Source: Acidovorax sp. sif1233 (GTDB taxonomy: Bacteria > Pseudomonadota > Gammaproteobacteria > Burkholderiales > Burkholderiaceae_C). From it: a stretch of DNA of 64,000 nt. Of this stretch, positions 8,798-16,666 are shown piece after piece; positions within the stretch are counted from its first letter, which is position 1; every line of letters begins with the position of its first letter. The notes under the pieces were generated by a model that saw only the letters and a program-made list of their open reading frames with translations, was not told where the DNA came from and did no database searches. The position numbers and the translations under genes were made by a program. The stretch covers positions 124,001 to 188,000 of the forward strand of contig NZ_JAHUWZ010000008.1 in assembly GCF_019218755.1 (NCBI RefSeq). Direction: 5' to 3'.

Positions 8798-9514
8798 TCA
8801 GGCGGGGTAAGTCCGACCTCCAAAAATGCCGGTGCCCACGCGCACCATCGTGCTGCCGGCGTGGATGGCGGCCTCCAGGTCGGCCGTCATGCCCATCGAG
8901 AGCGTGTCAAAACGAGCCAAGCCTGGCTCGTTCAGGGCGCATATCTCGTCAAAAAGCGCTCGGGCGCGGGTGTGGATGGCCAACTGTGCTTCGAATTCAG
9001 GAGCATGGTCCGGGATGCTCATGATCCCGCGCACCACCAGCCGTGGCAGTTTCGCGACAGCACGCACCAGTTCCAGCGCGTCGGCCGGCGCCACGCCCGA
9101 CTTGGTGGCCCCGCCGTCGATGTTCACCTGCACGCATATTTGTAACGGCGCCAGGTGCTCCGGCCGCTGCGCCGACAGGCGCTCGGCGATCTTCAGGCGG
9201 TCCACCGTGTGCACCCAGTCGAAGTGCTCGGCCACCAGGCGCGTCTTGTTGCTCTGGATGGGCCCGATGCAGTGCCACTGCAGCGCCACGCCGGGCGCGG
9301 CGGCGCGCAGGGCGATGATCTTGTCCACCCCTTCCTGGATGTAGTTCTCGCCGAAGTCGCGCTGCCCGGCGGCCACGGCCTCGGCCACGGCGTCGGCGCC
9401 AAAGGTCTTGGAAACCGCCAGCAAGGACACGCTGGCCGGGTCGCGCGAGGCGGCTGTGCACGCCCGCGCCATCCTGCCCAGAACCTGTTGGAGGTTGTTA
9501 GCAATCGTGGTCAT
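8798..9514 (-). CDS. yggS: YggS/PLPBP-family pyridoxal phosphate homeostasis protein
   Basis: A 238-residue PLP-binding protein with the alanine-racemase N-terminal barrel fold, which buffers PLP and affects amino- and keto-acid balance. Visible landmarks are LLAVSKTFGADAV (PLP lysine K36), FGENYIQEG, WHCIGPIQSNKTR, and the phosphate-binding end SMGMTADLEAAI..GSTMVRVGTGIFG. It is divergent from pilT with only 36 bp between starts, the usual arrangement in beta- and gammaproteobacteria. A paralogue with different neighbours lies at 42069-42884. Confidence 0.93.
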   Translation of the reverse strand: MTTIANNLQQVLGRMARACTAASRDPASVSLLAVSKTFGADAVAEAVAAGQRDFGENYIQEGVDKIIALRAAAPGVALQWHCIGPIQSNKTRLVAEHFDWVHTVDRLKIAERLSAQRPEHLAPLQICVQVNIDGGATKSGVAPADALELVRAVAKLPRLVVRGIMSIPDHAPEFEAQLAIHTRARALFDEICALNEPGLARFDTLSMGMTADLEAAIHAGSTMVRVGTGIFGGRTYPA

Positions 9515-9550
9515 AATGTTTGACAGCGTATCAAACGATAGAGGGATTCC
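9515..9550. promoter_or_regulatory. Compact yggS/pilT divergent region with an inverted repeat
   Basis: The 36-bp gap contains GTTTGA (9518-9523) and TCAAAC (9531-9536), a perfect six-base inverted repeat with a seven-base spacer. The pilT ribosome-binding site is GAGGGA at 9541-9546. There is no room for two full promoters, so at least one overlaps coding sequence. The repeat could be an operator or chance. Confidence 0.35.
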
Positions 9551-10594
9551 GTGGACATTACCCAACTGCTCGCTTTCAGCGTCAAGAACAAGGCCTCCGA
9601 CCTGCACCTTTCCGCAGGCCTGCCGCCCATGATCCGGGTCCACGGGGATGTCCGCCGCATCAATGTCGATGCGCTCGACCACAAGACGGTGCATGCCATG
9701 GTGTACGACATCATGAGCGACTCGCAGCGCAAGACATATGAAGAGTTCCTGGAGGTCGACTTCTCGTTCGAGATCGAAGGCCTGGCCCGCTTTCGCGTCA
9801 ACGCCTTCAACCAGAACCGTGGCGCGGCCGCCGTGTTCCGGACCATTCCCTCCAAGATCCTCACGCTCGAGCAGCTCAATGCGCCCAAGATCTTCGGCGA
9901 CCTGGCCCTGAAGCCTCGCGGCCTGGTGCTGGTGACCGGCCCCACGGGCTCGGGCAAGTCCACCACGCTGGCCGCCATGGTCAACTACCTGAACGAAACC
10001 GAGTACGGCCACATCCTCACGGTGGAGGACCCGATCGAGTTCGTGCACGAATCCAAGAAGTGCCTGATCAACCAGCGTGAAGTCGGCCCGATGACGCTGT
10101 CGTTCGCCGCCGCGCTGAAGTCCGCGCTGCGCGAAGACCCGGACGCCATCCTGGTGGGTGAAATGCGCGACCTGGAAACCATCCGCCTGGCCATGACGGC
10201 GGCGGAAACGGGCCATTTGGTGTTCGGCACGCTGCACACTTCCAGCGCCGCCAAGACCATCGACCGGATCATCGACGTGTTCCCCGCCGAAGAAAAGGAA
10301 ATGGTCCGTGCGATGTTGTCCGAATCGCTGCAGGCCGTGATCTCGCAGACGCTGTGCAAGACCAAGGACGGCTCGGGCCGCGTGGCAGCGCACGAGATCA
10401 TGCTGGGCACCAGCGCCATCCGCAACCTGATCCGCGAGGCCAAGGTGGCGCAGATGTATTCCACCATCCAGACCAGCAACAGCGTGGGCATGCAGACGCT
10501 GGACCAGAATCTCACCGACCTCGTTCGCCGCAACATCATCAGCCCGGCCGAGGCGCGCGCCAAGGCCAAGATCCCCGAAAACTTCCCGGGCTGA
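9551..10594 (+). CDS. pilT: Type IV pilus retraction ATPase PilT
   Basis: A 347-residue hexameric ATPase that drives pilus retraction and twitching at the inner-membrane pilus base. It starts with GTG (MDITQLLAFSVKNKASDLHL). Motifs: Walker A GPTGSGKS (130-137), Asp box ILTVEDPIEFVH, Walker B DAILVGEMRD, His box TGHLVFGTLHT, and AIRNLIRE, the retraction-specific motif. Full length for the family. It heads the pilT / cNMP-binding gene / pilU group. Confidence 0.97.
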   Translation: MDITQLLAFSVKNKASDLHLSAGLPPMIRVHGDVRRINVDALDHKTVHAMVYDIMSDSQRKTYEEFLEVDFSFEIEGLARFRVNAFNQNRGAAAVFRTIPSKILTLEQLNAPKIFGDLALKPRGLVLVTGPTGSGKSTTLAAMVNYLNETEYGHILTVEDPIEFVHESKKCLINQREVGPMTLSFAAALKSALREDPDAILVGEMRDLETIRLAMTAAETGHLVFGTLHTSSAAKTIDRIIDVFPAEEKEMVRAMLSESLQAVISQTLCKTKDGSGRVAAHEIMLGTSAIRNLIREAKVAQMYSTIQTSNSVGMQTLDQNLTDLVRRNIISPAEARAKAKIPENFPG

Positions 10595-10654
10595 TCCGCG
10601 CGAGGCACCCATGTACCCTGCGGCCCGACGAGCTGCCGCACACCGGAGCACTGT

Positions 10655-11290
10655 ATGAAAGGCATTCTGAGCCTTCTGAAAATGAAAACCCGCGGCGGCA
10701 AGCCCATGGAGGACAACACGGATTCGGTGCTGTTTTCCACGGCCTTCGCCGGCCAGGGCGTGGACGATTCGATGCTCGTGCCCTGGGAGGCGCGTGCGGT
10801 GGAAGTGGGCGCCAAGCGCTTGCCCACCAGCCGTGGCGGCAAGCTGCTGCAGGGCCTGTGGGCCAAGGACAAGTACATGGCGCACCTGGACAAGGACGCC
10901 GTGGAGCGCATGGAGCGTTTCTTCGAATTCGCGGCCATCCCGTCCAACCGCGACGTGATCCGCCAGGACGAATACGGCAACTTCATGGTGGTGCTGCTCA
11001 CCGGCACCATCGCGGTGGACCGCGTGCAGCCCTGGGGCGAACAGCTGCGCCTGGCCGAGACCCGGCCCGGCGACATCCTGGGCGAGATGTCGCTGCTCGA
11101 CAGCGGCATCCGCTTTTCGGCCTGCACCACGCTCACCGACTGCGAGATCGCCGTGCTGAGCGCCGAGGCCATGGACGACATGATGACCAAGGACCCGCAG
11201 CTCGCCGCCAGCCTGATCGCGCTGCTGGCCCGCAAGCTGTCGCTGCGCCTGCGCGTGGTGAGCGCCCGCCTGAGCGACAACCAGAAATGA
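10655..11290 (+). CDS. Cyclic-nucleotide-binding-domain protein between pilT and pilU
   Basis: A 211-residue protein with one CRP/EF-Tu-like cNMP-binding beta-roll (about 85-190), including a phosphate-binding cassette GDILGEMSLLDSGIRFSACT with the expected Glu and Arg. There is no DNA-binding helix-turn-helix, so it is not a CRP-type transcription factor. The N-terminal 75 residues are unassigned. Gaps of about 60 bp to pilT and pilU suggest one operon, and a role sensing cAMP or c-di-GMP near the retraction ATPases (inference). Alternatively the ligand site may be degenerate and serve protein-protein contact. Confidence 0.82.
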   Translation: MKGILSLLKMKTRGGKPMEDNTDSVLFSTAFAGQGVDDSMLVPWEARAVEVGAKRLPTSRGGKLLQGLWAKDKYMAHLDKDAVERMERFFEFAAIPSNRDVIRQDEYGNFMVVLLTGTIAVDRVQPWGEQLRLAETRPGDILGEMSLLDSGIRFSACTTLTDCEIAVLSAEAMDDMMTKDPQLAASLIALLARKLSLRLRVVSARLSDNQK

Positions 11291-11354
11291 TGATGCGCGG
11301 ATACCACCTGCACAACGACCACCCGACAGACGAACACCCCCGGGAGAAATTCTG

Positions 11355-12491
11355 ATGGAACGCGATCAGGCCAGTAAATTCATCAATGACCTGCTCAAGT
11401 TGATGGTGAGCCGCAATGGCAGCGACTTGTTCATCACGGCGGAATTCCCCCCCGCGATCAAGGTCGATGGCAAGGTGACCAAGGTGTCGCCCCAGCCGCT
11501 CACGCCCAACCACACGCTCACGCTGGCGCGCGCCATCATGAGCGACAAGCAGGTGGCCGATTTCGAACGCACCAAGGAGTGCAACTTCGCGATCTCGCCC
11601 GCCGGCATCGGGCGGTTTCGCGTCAACGCGTTCATCCAGCAGGGCAAGGTCGGCATGGTGCTGCGCACGATTCCGCTCACGCTGCCCACCATCGACGGCC
11701 TGGGCGTGCCGCAGGTGCTGAAAGAAGTGACGATGACCAAGCGCGGCCTGTGCATCCTGGTGGGTGCCACGGGCTCGGGCAAATCGACCACGCTGGCCGC
11801 CATGGTGGACTGGCGCAACGAGAACTCGTTCGGCCACATCATCACGGTGGAAGACCCCATCGAATTCGTGCACCCGCACAAGAACTGCGTGGTGACGCAG
11901 CGCGAGGTGGGCCTGGACACCGACAGCTGGGAAGCAGCCCTGAAGAACACGCTGCGCCAGGCGCCCGACGTGATCCTGATGGGCGAAATCCGCGACCGCG
12001 AGACCATGGAGCATGCCGTGGCCTTTGCGGAAACCGGCCACCTGTGCCTGGCCACGCTGCACGCCAACAGCGCCAACCAGGCGCTGGACCGGATCATCAA
12101 CTTCTTCCCTGAAGAGCGCCGCGCGCAGCTGCTGATGGACCTGTCGCTCAACCTGCGCGGCATGGTGTCCCAGCGCCTGATCCCCAAGCAGGACGGCAAG
12201 GGCCGTGCTGCGGCCGTGGAAATCATGCTGAACACCCCGCTGATCTCCGACCTGATCTTCAAGGGCGATGTCTCCGAGATCAAGGAGATCATGAAGAAGA
12301 GCCGCAACCTGGGCATGCAGACCTTCGACCAGGCACTGTTCGACCTGTACGAGGCCAACGTGATCAGCTATGAAGACGCGCTGCGCAACGCCGATTCGCT
12401 CAACGACCTGCGCCTGCAGATCAAGCTCAACAGCCAGCGCGCCAAATCGCCGGACCTTGCCTCGGGCACCGAGCATTTCGCGATTGTGTGA
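11355..12491 (+). CDS. pilU: PilT-paralogue retraction ATPase PilU
   Basis: A 378-residue accessory type IV pilus retraction ATPase that works with PilT. Motifs: Walker A GATGSGKS (137-144), Asp box IITVEDPIEFVHP, Walker B DVILMGEIRD, and His box TGHLCLATLHA. The PilT-type AIRNLIRE is replaced by NTPLISDLIFKGD, typical of PilU. The start has GGGAGA upstream (about 11341-11346). It is the last gene of the pilT group and is followed by an intergenic repeat. Confidence 0.95.
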   Translation: MERDQASKFINDLLKLMVSRNGSDLFITAEFPPAIKVDGKVTKVSPQPLTPNHTLTLARAIMSDKQVADFERTKECNFAISPAGIGRFRVNAFIQQGKVGMVLRTIPLTLPTIDGLGVPQVLKEVTMTKRGLCILVGATGSGKSTTLAAMVDWRNENSFGHIITVEDPIEFVHPHKNCVVTQREVGLDTDSWEAALKNTLRQAPDVILMGEIRDRETMEHAVAFAETGHLCLATLHANSANQALDRIINFFPEERRAQLLMDLSLNLRGMVSQRLIPKQDGKGRAAAVEIMLNTPLISDLIFKGDVSEIKEIMKKSRNLGMQTFDQALFDLYEANVISYEDALRNADSLNDLRLQIKLNSQRAKSPDLASGTEHFAIV

Positions 12492-12610
12492 CAACCCCCT
12501 GAGCGGCTGCGCCGCTTCCCCCTTCTCTCGCGCTGCGCTCGGGAAGGGGGACGACGCTGGTGGCCTGGCAAAGCCAGTTCCACGGCGTCCGCTGGCCTGG
12601 GCCGCGCCAG
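12492..12610. repeat. Post-stop intergenic repeat, copy 2
   Basis: It begins right after the pilU stop with CCCCCTGAGCGGCTGCGCC, then CCCCCTT and GAAGGGGG arms (about 12519-12550) able to form a hairpin, then GACGACGCTGG. It is the same family as 7518 and 13574. The rest of 12611-12658 holds only the leader of the next gene. Confidence 0.55.
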
Positions 12611-12658
12611 TTTCAAACGCTGCCCCCGTGGCGGCCTTTTTTTGCAAGAACCACTCCC

Positions 12659-13573
12659 ATGCCAAGCACCAATCCCCGCAACTACGACGCAACCCCATCC
12701 CGCAAGGTCGCCTTCCTGGGCCTGGGCGTGATGGGCTATCCGATGGCCGGCCACCTCGCGCTGGCCGGGCATGAGGTCACGGTCTACAACCGAACCGCTA
12801 CAAAATCCATAGCTTGGTGCGCGGAGTACGCCAGCGCCAAGGCGCCAGGGCATGCCGCAACGCCGCGCGAGGCCGCGGCTGGTGCCGACATCGTGTTCTG
12901 CTGCGTGGGCAACGACGATGACCTGCGCTCCGTCACCCTGGGGGCCGACGGCGCCTTTGCCGGGATGAAGCCGGGCGCGATCTTCGTGGACCACACCACC
13001 GCGTCGGCCGAGGTGGCGCGCGAGCTGTACGCAGCCGCCCATGCCCTGGGCCTGCACTTCGTGGATGCCCCCGTCTCCGGCGGCCAGGCCGGCGCGCAGA
13101 ACGGCCTGCTCACCGTGATGTGCGGCGGCGACGCGGCGGCCTTCGAGGCGGCCCAGCCCGTGGCCATGGCGTTCTCGCGCGCCTTCACGCTGCTGGGTGA
13201 CAGCGGCGCGGGCCAGCTGGCCAAGATGGTCAACCAGATCTGCATCGCCGGGCTGGTGCAGGGGCTGTCCGAGGCGGTGGCGTTTGGCCAGAACGCGGGC
13301 CTGGACATGAAACAGGTGCTGGAGGTGATCGGCAAGGGCGCGGCCCAGAGCTGGCAGATGGACAACCGTGGCAAGACCATGGTGGACGGCAAGTTCGACT
13401 TCGGCTTTGCGGTGGACTGGATGCGCAAGGACCTGGGCCTGGTGCTCGACGAAGCCAAGCGCAATGGCTCGCGCGTGCCCGTGACGGCGCTGGTGGACCA
13501 GTTCTACGCCGATGTGCAGAAGATGGGCGGCAACCGCTGGGACACGTCGAGCCTGATCAAAAGGCTGACATAG
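12659..13573 (+). CDS. NAD(P)-dependent beta-hydroxyacid dehydrogenase (3-hydroxyisobutyrate dehydrogenase / tartronate semialdehyde reductase family)
   Basis: A 304-residue dehydrogenase that interconverts a beta-hydroxyacid and its semialdehyde. The Rossmann motif VAFLGLGVMGYPMAGHL comes near the N-terminus, followed by the substrate motif FVDAPVSGGQAGAQNG and the catalytic lysine in GQLAKMVNQI (K189). The C-terminal helical domain is complete. ATG 12659 is chosen because homologues begin just before the Rossmann strand; the reading frame is open further upstream. The stretch NRTATKSIAWCAEYASAKA overlaps a repeat-like sequence (12797-12820). Exact substrate unknown. Confidence 0.88.
   Translation: MPSTNPRNYDATPSRKVAFLGLGVMGYPMAGHLALAGHEVTVYNRTATKSIAWCAEYASAKAPGHAATPREAAAGADIVFCCVGNDDDLRSVTLGADGAFAGMKPGAIFVDHTTASAEVARELYAAAHALGLHFVDAPVSGGQAGAQNGLLTVMCGGDAAAFEAAQPVAMAFSRAFTLLGDSGAGQLAKMVNQICIAGLVQGLSEAVAFGQNAGLDMKQVLEVIGKGAAQSWQMDNRGKTMVDGKFDFGFAVDWMRKDLGLVLDEAKRNGSRVPVTALVDQFYADVQKMGGNRWDTSSLIKRLT
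12797..12820 (+). repeat. Copy of the palindromic element inside the dehydrogenase gene
   Basis: The sequence GCTACAAAATCC then ATAGCTTGGTGC matches the cores at 1240-1265 and 16578-16603 apart from a two-base gap and some substitutions. It is translated in frame, in a surface loop after the second Rossmann strand (ATKSIAWC). Confidence 0.45.
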
Positions 13574-13690
13574 CCCCCTGGGTCGCCTGTGGCGCCCCGG
13601 GGTGGCACGCGCCAGAGGCGCTCGCGGCCTCTTCGGCCTGGCGAAGCCGGCTCTGCGGGTGCACTCGCTTGTGCCGTGCCAGCTTCATGC
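13574..13690. repeat. Post-stop intergenic repeat, copy 3
   Basis: It starts directly after the dehydrogenase stop codon with CCCCCTGGGTCGCC and GGCGCCCCGGGG, and runs into GCGGCCTCTTCGGCCTGG. It is more degenerate than copies 1 and 2. No coding gene is seen between 13574 and 13798. Confidence 0.45.
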
Positions 13691-13715
13691 CGCAACGCGC
13701 GATGCAGGGTCTCCA

Positions 13716-13751
13716 AGAAAAAATCCCGGTCCGCGTCATGCGAACCGGGAT
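13716..13751 (-). terminator. Intrinsic terminator of the yraN-diaA-dolP transcript
   Basis: On the minus strand, ATCCCGGT and ACCGGGAT (13751-13744 and 13730-13723) form an eight-pair stem followed by six U residues (13723-13718). It lies about 50 bp after the dolP stop. Confidence 0.8.
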
Positions 13752-13798
13752 GTTTCCACTCAGGGGCTGTGCAGGCTATCGAGCCTGACCGCCCGCTT

Positions 13799-14467
13799 TC
13801 AACCGCCGGGCGATGCGCTGTTGTCGGTGGTCACTGGCGCGGGCTGCGGCGCGATGCGGCGCAGCTCTTCTTCCGAGACGATCTCGAACACGCGCACGAC
13901 CTTGCTCACGCCGCTCACGCCCCGGGCGATCTCGGTGGCGCGGTTGGCCTCGCGCTGCGACACGCGGCCCATCAGGTAGACGATGTTGCGCTCGGTCACC
14001 ACCTTGAAGGAATTCGCCGAGATGTCCTGGGCGTCCACCAGGCTGGCGCGCACCTTGCCGGTGATGAAGGTGTCGTTGGAGCGCTGGCTCAGGCTGCTGG
14101 CGGGCATCACGGCCAGGTCATTGACGACCGAGCGCGTGTTCTCCACCTGCGACACGATCTGCTCGACGGTCTGGCGGTCCTGGGCGTTCGGCACCTCGCC
14201 GGTCAGCAGGGCCTGGCGGTTGTAGCTGGTCACGTTGACATGGGCGCGGTCGCCCAGGGTTTCGCGGATGCGGTTGGCGGCGCGCAGCTCGATGCCTTCG
14301 TCCTCGATCTGCGTGCCGGTCGTGCGGCGGTCCACGGCCATCACGCCGCCCACGACAGCGCCGCCCACGATCAACGGCGCGCAGGCCGACAGGCCCGTGA
14401 CCAGCGCGGCGGAGGCCAGCACCGTGCACACGGTGCGCCGGGTACGTTTCAGGGTGGTTTGCTTCAT
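13799..14467 (-). CDS. dolP: Dual-BON-domain outer-membrane lipoprotein, DolP/YraP type
   Basis: A 222-residue predicted lipoprotein (signal peptide with lipobox LSAC, lipidated C29) with two BON domains (about 48-118 and 125-195), as in E. coli DolP, which supports outer-membrane integrity and BAM function. The start at 14467 overlaps the diaA stop as ATGA and has AGGAG eight bases upstream. Gene order rsmI / yraN / diaA / dolP matches the enterobacterial locus without lpoA. An intrinsic terminator follows. The function is by homology and synteny. Confidence 0.88.
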   Translation of the reverse strand: MKQTTLKRTRRTVCTVLASAALVTGLSACAPLIVGGAVVGGVMAVDRRTTGTQIEDEGIELRAANRIRETLGDRAHVNVTSYNRQALLTGEVPNAQDRQTVEQIVSQVENTRSVVNDLAVMPASSLSQRSNDTFITGKVRASLVDAQDISANSFKVVTERNIVYLMGRVSQREANRATEIARGVSGVSKVVRVFEIVSEEELRRIAPQPAPVTTDNSASPGG

Positions 14468-15066
14468 AGGGGAATCTCCTGTTCGCCAAGTAACTGGGCG
14501 TCCACGCCATCGCTCAGGCAATGCAGCACCAGGGCATGGACTTCGCGCACGCGCGCGGCGCGGTCGTGCGGAACGCTGATCAACACATCGGTCTCGCGCA
14601 GCAGGGCGGCCAGCTTGCCGCCCGTGCGGCCGGTCAGCACCACCACGGTCATGTCACGCTCGTGGGCGGCCTCGGCGGCGGCCAGCAGGTTGGCGTCATT
14701 GCCGGTGACCGACAGCGCCAGCAGCACGTCGCCCGCCTGGCCCAGCGCTCGCACCTGGCGCGCAAACTGCTGCGCCGCATCGTGGCTGCCACCCGTGGCG
14801 GCCGTGAGCAGCGTGCTGTCGGAGGTGAGGGCCAGCGCGGCCAGCTCGGGCCGGTCGCGCTCGAAACCGGCCACGCAGAACGCGGCGAACTGCTGCGCCT
14901 CGGCGGCCGAGGGGCCGTTGCCGCAGGCCAGCACCTTGCCGCCGCTGGTCACGCAGGCCAGCACGGCCTGCACGGCGGCGGCGATGGGGTGGCTCAGAAC
15001 CTGCGCGGCCTGGTACTTCAGGTCGGCGCTGTCGATGAAATGCTGTTGGATGCGTTGCTCAAGCAT
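14464..15066 (-). CDS. diaA: SIS-domain protein, DiaA type (GmhA-like)
   Basis: A 200-residue sugar-isomerase-fold protein. GKVLACGNGPSAAEAQQFAA and ALTSDSTLLTAATGG are the phosphosugar-binding segments. The sequence alone fits either phosphoheptose isomerase GmhA or the DnaA-binding initiation factor DiaA; the yraN and dolP neighbours favour DiaA. The stop overlaps the dolP start by four bases (translational coupling). The start at 15066 is the only good in-frame ATG at the expected length. Confidence 0.85.
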   Translation of the reverse strand: MLEQRIQQHFIDSADLKYQAAQVLSHPIAAAVQAVLACVTSGGKVLACGNGPSAAEAQQFAAFCVAGFERDRPELAALALTSDSTLLTAATGGSHDAAQQFARQVRALGQAGDVLLALSVTGNDANLLAAAEAAHERDMTVVVLTGRTGGKLAALLRETDVLISVPHDRAARVREVHALVLHCLSDGVDAQLLGEQEIPL

Positions 15067-15165
15067 GAGGGCCCGATGATACCCGCCGCGTGTTACAGCT
15101 TTTGTAGCAAACCGTAGTTCCCTGCATGGCGCCGGCGCCAGGGATGGCGGCCACCGGGCGCGCGC
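15067..15165. repeat. Intergenic partial palindromic element plus a 14-bp palindrome
   Basis: The 99-bp yraN-diaA gap holds TTACAGCTTTTGTAGC (15093-15107 region), resembling the head of the palindromic element in inverted orientation, and a perfect palindrome TGGCGCCGGCGCCA (15127-15140). No coding sequence. Confidence 0.4.
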
Positions 15166-15576
15166 CTACTGCGCATCGAAGGCGGCCTGCAGCCACTGCA
15201 CGGACTCCTCGACCAGCACCACGTCGAAGCGGCAGGGCGGCGGGGAAGGCAGGCGCAGCAGGTAGTGCCGGGCCGCGAAAATGATGCGCTGCTGCTTGGT
15301 GGCGCCGATGCTGGCCCCTGCGCCGCCAAACGCGCGGCCCGCGCGGCTGCGCACCTCGACGAACACGAGCGTGCCGTCCCGTGCACGCATCACCAGGTCG
15401 ATCTCGCCCCCGCCGCGCCCGGGCGTCCGATAATTGCGCTGCACCAGTTGCAGGCCCGCCGCCTGCAGGTGGGCCAGGGCCTGGTCTTCCGCCGCATTGC
15501 CGCGCTCGCGCGTGGTGGCGGGTTTGGCGGCCGGGCCAGGGGCTTCCGCCGGTTTTCTCTTTCCAAGGAATTTCAT
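15166..15576 (-). CDS. yraN: YraN/UPF0102 family nuclease-fold protein
   Basis: A 136-residue protein of the UPF0102 family, a PD-(D/E)XK nuclease-like fold often linked to Holliday junction or DNA repair roles, never firmly assigned. The core shows AEDQALAHLQAAG, GGGEIDLVMRARDGTLVFVEVRSR (the acidic pair and Glu before the third strand), and the conserved arginine-rich tail. Start at 15576 is preferred over ATG 15585, whose spacing from GAAAG is too short. It starts head-to-head with rsmI, sharing base 15576. Confidence 0.85.
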   Translation of the reverse strand: MKFLGKRKPAEAPGPAAKPATTRERGNAAEDQALAHLQAAGLQLVQRNYRTPGRGGGEIDLVMRARDGTLVFVEVRSRAGRAFGGAGASIGATKQQRIIFAARHYLLRLPSPPPCRFDVVLVEESVQWLQAAFDAQ

Positions 15577-16529
15577 TGAGCGCATCTTTCGCTTCAGCCC
15601 AGGGCGCCGCGCGTGAAGCGGCGGCTGCGCAGCATTATCCCGAGGGCGCCCTGTACGTGGTGGCCACGCCCATCGGCAACCTGGCCGATATCACCCTGCG
15701 CGCGCTGCATGTGCTGCAGATGGCCGACACCGTGGCCTGCGAGGACACGCGCCATACGCAATCCCTGCTGCGCGCCTATGGCATCGACAAGGGGGCCTCG
15801 CAGCTGCTGGCCGTGCACCAACACAACGAGGCCGAAGCCGCGCAGAACGTGGTGCAGCGGCTGCAGCAGGGCCAGCGCGTGGCGTACGTGAGCGACGCGG
15901 GCACGCCCGGCGTGAGCGACCCCGGCGCCCGGCTGGTGGCCGCCGTGCAGGCGGCCGGCCTGCGCGCCGTGCCCCTGCCCGGCGCCAGCAGCATCACCAC
16001 CGCGCTGAGCGTGGCTGGCGCCGTGGCCCACAGCACCGAACACGGCGGCTTCGTGTTTGCGGGCTTCCTGCCCGTCAAGAACGCTGAACGCGCCACGGTG
16101 ATTGCGCAGCAGCTGGCCCATGAGCCCCGCTGCGTGGTGCTGCTCGAAGCCCCGCACCGCATCGGCGAACTGGCCCAGGCCCTGGCGGTGCTGGGCGATC
16201 GCCCGGTGACGCTGGCGCGGGAATTGACCAAGCAGTTCGAGGAAGTGACCACGCGGCCCGCCCATGAGCTGGCGGCGTGGCTGGACGGCGCCCCCCAGCG
16301 TTCGCGCGGCGAGTTCGTGGTGCTGCTGCACCCCGTGGCGGTGGCCAGCGACGATGGCTCCAGCCTGCGGGTGCTGCGCCTGCTGGTGCAGGAGCTGCCA
16401 CTGAAAACCGCCGTGCGCCTGGCCGCCGAGATCACCGGCGCATCGCGCAATGTGCTGTACGACACGGCCCTGGCATGGAAGCGCAGCGGTGCGGACGACG
16501 GGGGTGCAGACAGCGGCACCGCGGACTGA
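15576..16529 (+). CDS. rsmI: 16S rRNA (cytidine1402-2'-O)-methyltransferase RsmI
   Basis: A 317-residue SAM-dependent enzyme that 2'-O-methylates C1402 in the 16S decoding centre. Motifs: LYVVATPIGNLADITLRAL, CEDTRHTQSLL, VAYVSDAGTPGVSDPGARLV, ELTKQFEEV. No ATG precedes the core close by; the best start is TTG 15576 with AAGGAA (15565-15570) five bases upstream, giving a start that overlaps the yraN start on the other strand. The ribosome-binding site of rsmI therefore lies inside yraN. Confidence 0.92.
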   Translation: MSASFASAQGAAREAAAAQHYPEGALYVVATPIGNLADITLRALHVLQMADTVACEDTRHTQSLLRAYGIDKGASQLLAVHQHNEAEAAQNVVQRLQQGQRVAYVSDAGTPGVSDPGARLVAAVQAAGLRAVPLPGASSITTALSVAGAVAHSTEHGGFVFAGFLPVKNAERATVIAQQLAHEPRCVVLLEAPHRIGELAQALAVLGDRPVTLARELTKQFEEVTTRPAHELAAWLDGAPQRSRGEFVVLLHPVAVASDDGSSLRVLRLLVQELPLKTAVRLAAEITGASRNVLYDTALAWKRSGADDGGADSGTAD

Positions 16530-16550
16530 TTCCGGCCCGAATTTCATGCT

Positions 16551-16610
16551 AATTGGCCGCAGACCCTTGGCAAAAAAGCGCCAACAGCTACATTTTCAAT
16601 AGCAAACCAA
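16551..16610 (-). repeat. Intergenic copy of the palindromic element
   Basis: Between rsmI and yegD the minus strand reads GCTATTGAAAATG then TAGCTGTTGGCGC (core 16578-16603), the best-preserved copy of the element also seen at 1240-1265, 12797-12820 and, partially, 15093-15107. The core pairs as GCTA/TAGC. Flanking sequence to 16666 has no gene. Confidence 0.55.
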
Positions 16611-16666
16611 CCCGCCACGGCGAGTACCGGCACCGGCCAGGGTGCGCGGCACCTCCCGCCGGACTC

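Noticed and set aside
8891-8935. Perfect inverted repeat AACGAGCC / GGCTCGTT inside yggS
   Set aside because: It falls in a conserved coding stretch (NEPGLARFDT), so codon constraint may explain it; no second copy seen.
15127-15140. TGGCGCCGGCGCCA palindrome as a protein-binding site
   Set aside because: GC-rich palindromes of this length are expected in such a genome, so I list it only as part of the intergenic description.
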